DNA of 64,000 nucleotides from Penelope pileata (Eukaryota; Chordata; Aves; Galliformes; Cracidae): positions 1,174,369 to 1,238,368 of the forward strand of contig WBMW01002327.1 of assembly GCA_013396635.1 (NCBI GenBank). Reading direction: 5' to 3'. The notes below the pieces were generated by a model. That model saw only the letters and a program-made list of their open reading frames with translations. It was not told the origin of the DNA and ran no database searches. Positions 60,801 through 64,000 of this stretch are shown here, piece after piece; the first letter of the stretch is position 1, and every line of letters starts with the position of its first letter. Position numbers and translations under genes: made by a program.

Positions 60801-63749
60801 ACAAGGAAGTTTGACAAGAATGTTGGAAATCTCTTTTCTCAGAAAAAAAAAAAAAACTGAAAAGTTCTTGCTTGCCCTGTGGATAGTGTTGGTCACTTTG
60901 CCAGGATGAAGGAAGAAGAGTGTTACTCTGATAGCAAGGATGTCTTTCTTTTGAGGAATATTTATTCTCTTTTCCAGGAACCTTAGCCTTGCTAATAACA
61001 GATGAGACAGGAGAAAAGTGGTAGACAATGTCCTGCCTGGACGCAGTCGTTGCTTTTCAGAGAAGATAGATTCCTGTTCTGGGCTGTGCTCTGTGCACTT
61101 TGCTCTCTCTTCCTCCTCATGAGGACTGCTAGTCTTTTTGTCATTTTCTTTTATAAGAAATAATCACTGTGCACAAGAGTATGCTAGAAATTTTCCAGTT
61201 CAATCAGGTAGTCTGACTTACTTTCATGTTTTCTTTGCAGCTTCATTAGTTAGCCCTTTCCAGAGAGATATCTTCTCTTAAAATGCTACTCATGGAGTGC
61301 CCACGTCTTTTATCACTCTCTTCTGAGTAAAAAAAGTTAGTCAGCAAAGTAGAAAAAGGCTTTTTTCTTCATTTCCTCTGTGTTAGAAAATATTGTTATT
61401 TGTCTCATTTTGAAACTCTGGGAATTAGATTTTTCAGTGTGTGAAGAGCGATTCACATTGGAGATTCAGATATTGTTCTTTCTTGTACCATTTTTTTTTT
61501 TTTTAATTTACTTTCAAAGGAGAATCTTAATTTGTAGGTGAGGTAATAATACAGTGCAGCTGGACATACTTGCTTCAGGAAGTATAATGGTCATTACAGG
61601 TGCAAGTCTTACCCTTGAGAGATTCCATATTACCAAGGATCTCTAGCAAAAATATGCAAGTGATTGCATCATACCTCGAGCATAAAAGTGCCTTTTCAGA
61701 CTTACACTTTGACCAATGGAGCAGTGTATTTGTATCAAAGACATTTGGGCTTGATATTTCAGCACCAAGGTTGTGGATAATCTGGAACAAACACTCTTGC
61801 CCTTTTAATTAAGGTACAGGAGCACATAATAAACAGTCTCTGAGACAATGAGGTTGTTCTCCAGGAGAAAAAGGAGACGCTTTTTTTGTTTTTCATTACA
61901 TAAATGTCATGACTAGTAAACCTTTCAGACCTTCTTTATGTTTTACTCAGAAGTAGAATAGGAAACGCACCAAAAACCACGGGGGGAAGAAAACCCTCTG
62001 CAGGTCATCTTTAATCTTGAGACAAAATACCTACTTAGATCAGTATCAAATTAAAATAATTTGTTCTTTTTAGTTAGCAAAATACATTGGAAGTTTCTGT
62101 CCCAGCAAGTCCTCAAGGGGCATGAGGCTACGGTCATAAGTAAATAGAAACAGCTGAACGCCCACCCTGTGGCCCTGTGCTTGGTCCTCTGAATGTAACA
62201 GTTGTCACGCCTCCTTCTTACGATGACATACTTCTTTCTACTTAATTTCTCTTCTTTTTTTTTTTGTTTCCAGAAAGGCTTTTCATATAGTGACCTATTT
62301 TTCTTAAGCCTTCCTGTCTTAACAACAGTGGCTAAATTCCTTACCACTTGAGATGTTTTGCAGACTAATTCTTGGTTAGAACTCCCTTGGGAAATGAATT
62401 ACATTTCCTGCTGTAGCCTTTGCCAGAGAGAGAAAGAAGGAATGTACCTTGAAATTACCTCTAGGCTCCCAGCAGTAGCAATTTTCAAAAGCGTTAATTA
62501 CTTGTGCCCAAAAGGCTGAACTTGGATTATAGGGAGAGCGCACTGTGTGCTCTCCACTGTGCTGGCTTTTGTGCAGGAGTTAGCCAAGAGGGGAAGACCC
62601 CAGTCTTGCTCTCATCGTGCCCTCCAGAGCTTGTTTTCATGAAGATCAATTCTGGAGTCACTGCAGGTACACACATAGTTTATTCCAAAGTAAGACAACC
62701 TTGAGTTTTCTTACTTTGCCTTTGAAGACAAAAAAAAATTTAAGCTGTTAATCCACAAAGTGCCCACACTGAGATTAGTTGAGGAGCATCCCTTAGGTTT
62801 GAGTCCTACCTTGATTTTAGTTGTCTTGTCAACCCTTAAAAGCTCACAGTGCTGGGGGGCTTGGAACCACTTCAGCATACTGCCTTGGTCAGCGCAGGTG
62901 GCAGTGCAGCTTCACAGCTAAAAATGGACTTGTTGTTACCGTGGCATAACTCTCAGTTTCCACTAGCAGAAAGAAAGTTACCTTCATTTCTTACCTCCTG
63001 GCAATTACAGGAGATTATCTTAGGATCATAGAATGGCTTGTGTTGGAAGGGACCTTAAAGCCCATCTAGTTCCAACCCCCTGCCATGGGCTGGGTGCCCC
63101 CCACCAGCTCAGGCTGCCCAGGGCCCCATCCAACCTGGCCTTGAGCACCTCGAGGGATGGGGCACCCACAGCTCCCTGGGCAGCTGTGCCAGGGCCTCAC
63201 CACCCATCTTGTATAGCACTTTCCTTAGATAACTGATAGAAAAGGCTACAGTGGAGGACAGCACACATGCAAGAATTACCTTGCCTGAAATTTTTTATTT
63301 CTGTATGCAAAACTCATACCTTTGAAATGTCTGCTTGGGCTTTTGGGGGATATTGTCACGAAGTTTTCCTTTTGGCTTTTGCCAGTTTCAGATGCTTCCC
63401 TATACTGTGTCCAGATTGATGGTGTCAGGATACCACAGCCATGTAGTTGGTCAGTCCTCACAGCAGGGCCATTTTGTATGAGTCAGAGGACTCGAGGCAA
63501 CAGCACTGCTCATAGATGATATTACACAGTGTTGTGGGAGTCGATTCCTACACCTCTAGTCATGATGCATATGTCATTATTTCATAGGGTGTGATCTTTC
63601 TGATAATAGACCCCATTTTGTTTGGATTTTTTTCTTAGATATTCCTCTTCACATATACTTTGAAACATTATTAAGGAAGGATGACATCAAGGGAGAACCT
63701 GTTGATGCCTCATCTCTTGGAGTGGAGTTTAAAATATCTCCAGAAAATG
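20783..63749 (+). CDS. KANSL1L: KAT8 regulatory NSL complex subunit 1-like (5' partial, 7 coding exons in window)
   Basis: KANSL1L is the paralogue of KANSL1, the nuclear scaffold of the NSL complex that joins the acetyltransferase KAT8 (MOF) to WDR5 and other subunits. The CDS joins 20783-21870, 35771-35912, 39631-39828, 42542-42660, 47774-47975, 59327-59489 and 63639-63749, then runs off the right edge after codon 674 plus 1 nt. The mammalian protein is somewhat under 1,000 aa. Recognisable parts are: the N-terminus MTPALREA; a basic helical stretch at about 237-275; an acidic Ser patch at 346-354 (SSSDEDCDE); the WKWLADRARIGSRWTWLQAQ segment with a following coiled coil (369-410); SPSSPTLLLRNIEKQ ending at 476; a basic run KKRRRDRTRLR (537-547); and the WDR5-type motif ARTRP (558-562). 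The PEHE domain that binds KAT8 should lie downstream. All seen borders are GT/AG and in frame. The role is inferred from the family. Confidence 0.95.
28531..28573. repeat. Poly-T tract interrupted by a 22-N gap
   Basis: Fifteen T (28,531-28,545) are followed by 22 N (28,546-28,567) and then six T. The gap is almost certainly a homopolymer that could not be sequenced through. Confidence 0.95.
29870..29975 (+). mobile_element. CR1 LINE 3' end
   Basis: The diagnostic tail GATGATCTTTAAGGTCCCTT then CCATTCTGTGAATAC is present in + orientation. Only about the last 100 bp is recognisable, and the left border is uncertain. Confidence 0.7.
35771..35912 (+). CDS. KANSL1L: KANSL1L coding exon (coiled coil)
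   Basis: The exon is 142 nt, phases 2 to 0, with acceptor gtcttcacag and donor gtattg (non-optimal at +4/+5). It encodes residues 363-410: the Trp-rich EWKWLADRARIGSRWTWLQ and a heptad-like stretch QISELEYKIQQLTDLHRQI, one of the most conserved parts of the KANSL1 family. Confidence 0.95.
36484..36496. repeat. Short (CTAT)n
   Basis: Three CTAT units plus C, in KANSL1L intron 3. Confidence 0.9.
36846..36867. repeat. A10T12 tract
   Basis: Ten A are followed by twelve T, a perfect A/T inverted repeat in KANSL1L intron 3. Confidence 0.95.
37069..37083. repeat. (GA)n microsatellite
   Basis: Seven GA units plus G, in KANSL1L intron 3. Confidence 0.95.
39631..39828 (+). CDS. KANSL1L: KANSL1L coding exon (SPSSPTLLL segment)
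   Basis: The exon is 198 nt, phases 0 to 0, so skipping it would keep the frame. The acceptor is tgttgtctag and the donor gtaaag. It encodes residues 411-476 and ends with the highly conserved HDFEMSPSSPTLLLRNIEK. Confidence 0.95.
42542..42660 (+). CDS. KANSL1L: KANSL1L coding exon (SLIAPLNLSP segment)
   Basis: The exon is 119 nt, phases 0 to 2, with acceptor aatttttccag and donor gtgggt. It encodes residues 477-515: SAQLSEIISSLIAPLNLSPA followed by a Ser-rich linker. Confidence 0.94.
42661..47773 (+). other. KANSL1L: KANSL1L intron 5
   Basis: The intron contains a 21-bp tandem duplication at 46,058-46,099 and an antisense open frame at 43,368-43,721 that I do not recognise. No transposon or gene was identified. 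Confidence 0.75.
46058..46099. repeat. 21-bp tandem duplication
   Basis: Two 21-nt units of the form GAGAAAATAATC(A/G)TTC(A/C)TGCA are directly adjacent and differ at two positions. Confidence 0.92.
47774..47975 (+). CDS. KANSL1L: KANSL1L coding exon (basic run and WDR5-type motif)
   Basis: The exon is 202 nt, phases 2 to 0, with acceptor gaaatttcag and donor gtaggc. It encodes residues 516-583: a Ser run, the nuclear-signal-like basic run KKRRRDRTRLR (537-547), and STSARTRPLHSFQKRKLYR (555-573). Confidence 0.95.
47895..47912 (+). other. KANSL1L: WDR5-binding-type motif codons (S-A-R-T-R-P)
   Basis: Codons 557-562 read SARTRP, followed by a basic QKRKLYR segment. In the paralogue KANSL1 a short ARTRP-containing motif inserts an Arg into the central cavity of WDR5, and the same layout with a basic tail is seen here. 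Binding by KANSL1L is inferred, not shown. Confidence 0.65.
47976..59326 (+). other. KANSL1L: KANSL1L intron 6 (11.4 kb)
   Basis: The exon frame stays open for 261 nt past the donor, to a stop at 48,237-48,239. An antisense CR1 tail lies at about 53,651-53,760. There is nothing else recognisable in this stretch. Confidence 0.75.
53651..53760 (-). mobile_element. CR1 LINE 3' fragment, antisense
   Basis: TCATAGAATATCTTGAGTTG followed by GAAGGGATCCACAAGGATCA is the reverse complement of a CR1 tail. The fragment is about 110 bp. Confidence 0.8.
59327..59489 (+). CDS. KANSL1L: KANSL1L coding exon (ELDSSFHPVLS segment)
   Basis: The exon is 163 nt, phases 0 to 1, with acceptor tccccatgcag and donor gtaagc. 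It encodes residues 584-637. The first part is variable and the end, VQELDSSFHPVLSFPS, matches the family. Confidence 0.93.
59490..63638 (+). other. KANSL1L: KANSL1L intron 7
   Basis: The intron contains a well-preserved antisense CR1 tail at 63,024-63,216, about 420 bp before the next exon. Otherwise it has poly-T runs and no recognised gene. Confidence 0.75.
63024..63216 (-). mobile_element. CR1 LINE 3' fragment, antisense, well preserved
   Basis: ATCATAGAATGGCTTGTGTT, GGAAGGGACCTTAAAGCCCA and the following GGCTGCCCAGGGCCCCATCC segment match the CR1 3' end in reverse, with few differences from the usual consensus. It is the youngest-looking of the five CR1 pieces here and is truncated to about 190 bp. 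Confidence 0.88.
63639..63749 (+). CDS. KANSL1L: KANSL1L coding exon, last in window
   Basis: The exon is 111 nt, phases 1 to 1 (symmetric), with acceptor tttttttcttag and donor gtatgt. It encodes residues 638-674, beginning DIPLHIYFETLLRKDDIKG, a conserved family segment. The gene continues past 64,000. Confidence 0.93.
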
Positions 63750-64000
63750 GTATGTAAGGCAAAATATTGTAATATTTGCGAGACTGTTTTTCGTTATTTT
63801 GTTTGAAAACGTTCACTTTATAAACTTATCAAAAGGCAGGTTATCAGAGAAGGTAACTGGTTAGGGGTTTAGGTGGAAGAGGAATCTCCTTCCAGAACAT
63901 GGTGTCAGGTACTCCTGTTACGCTGAAGCGATCCCATCAGGAGGGTACCAACACCAATGTGGGGAGTTGGGACCATGGGTTCTCTGCAAACACAGGTGTC
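63750..64000 (+). other. KANSL1L: KANSL1L intron 8, start only
   Basis: The donor gtatgt is followed by plain intron to the window edge. No further exon is visible. Confidence 0.8.

Noticed and set aside
1..64000. A search by eye for tRNA, snRNA/snoRNA, CRISPR arrays, retroviral LTRs or bacterial-type operons
   Set aside because: None could be supported. The window reads as ordinary avian nuclear DNA with two known genes. Short noncoding RNAs could be missed without covariance-model searches such as Infernal/Rfam.

Overview
The window is vertebrate nuclear DNA, almost certainly avian and probably from a galliform such as chicken. It has long introns with GT/AG borders, CpG-island promoters, several 5'-truncated CR1 LINE tails and a mariner element of the type known from chicken. 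It holds two protein-coding genes, both on the + strand, arranged head to tail.

Region 1 (1-15,075) is a complete ACADL gene, the mitochondrial long-chain acyl-CoA dehydrogenase of fatty-acid beta-oxidation. It has 11 coding exons joined by consensus splice sites. They add up to 1,296 nt, or 431 codons plus stop. All motifs needed for activity are intact: the transit peptide, the flavin-site signature, the catalytic Glu and the C-terminal signature. One AATAAA at 15,055 ends the gene.

Region 2 (about 15,100-15,610) is a second CpG island, broken by a 90-N assembly gap. It is the likely promoter and 5' noncoding exon of the next gene, only a few hundred bases past the ACADL poly(A) site.

Region 3 (about 15,412-64,000) is the 5' two-thirds of KANSL1L, the paralogue of the NSL histone-acetyltransferase scaffold KANSL1. 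Seven coding exons (674 codons plus 1 nt) lie in the window. They carry an acidic serine patch, a coiled coil, a conserved SPSSPTLLL segment, a basic nuclear-signal-like run and a WDR5-binding-type ARTRP motif. The C-terminal PEHE (KAT8-binding) part lies beyond the right edge.

The rest is intron. It holds five recognisable CR1 fragments, one internally deleted mariner copy, a few short tandem repeats and a second small gap (22 N) inside a poly-T tract. The two genes have unrelated roles, one in mitochondrial metabolism and one in chromatin. Their adjacency matches the known ACADL-KANSL1L neighbourhood of other vertebrates. I found no RNA gene, CRISPR array, recognisable viral remnant or convincing new system. 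The more interesting points are the mariner deletion derivative, the tight ACADL/KANSL1L spacing, the strand-biased G-run tract at the ACADL promoter and a possible upstream ORF in the KANSL1L leader.
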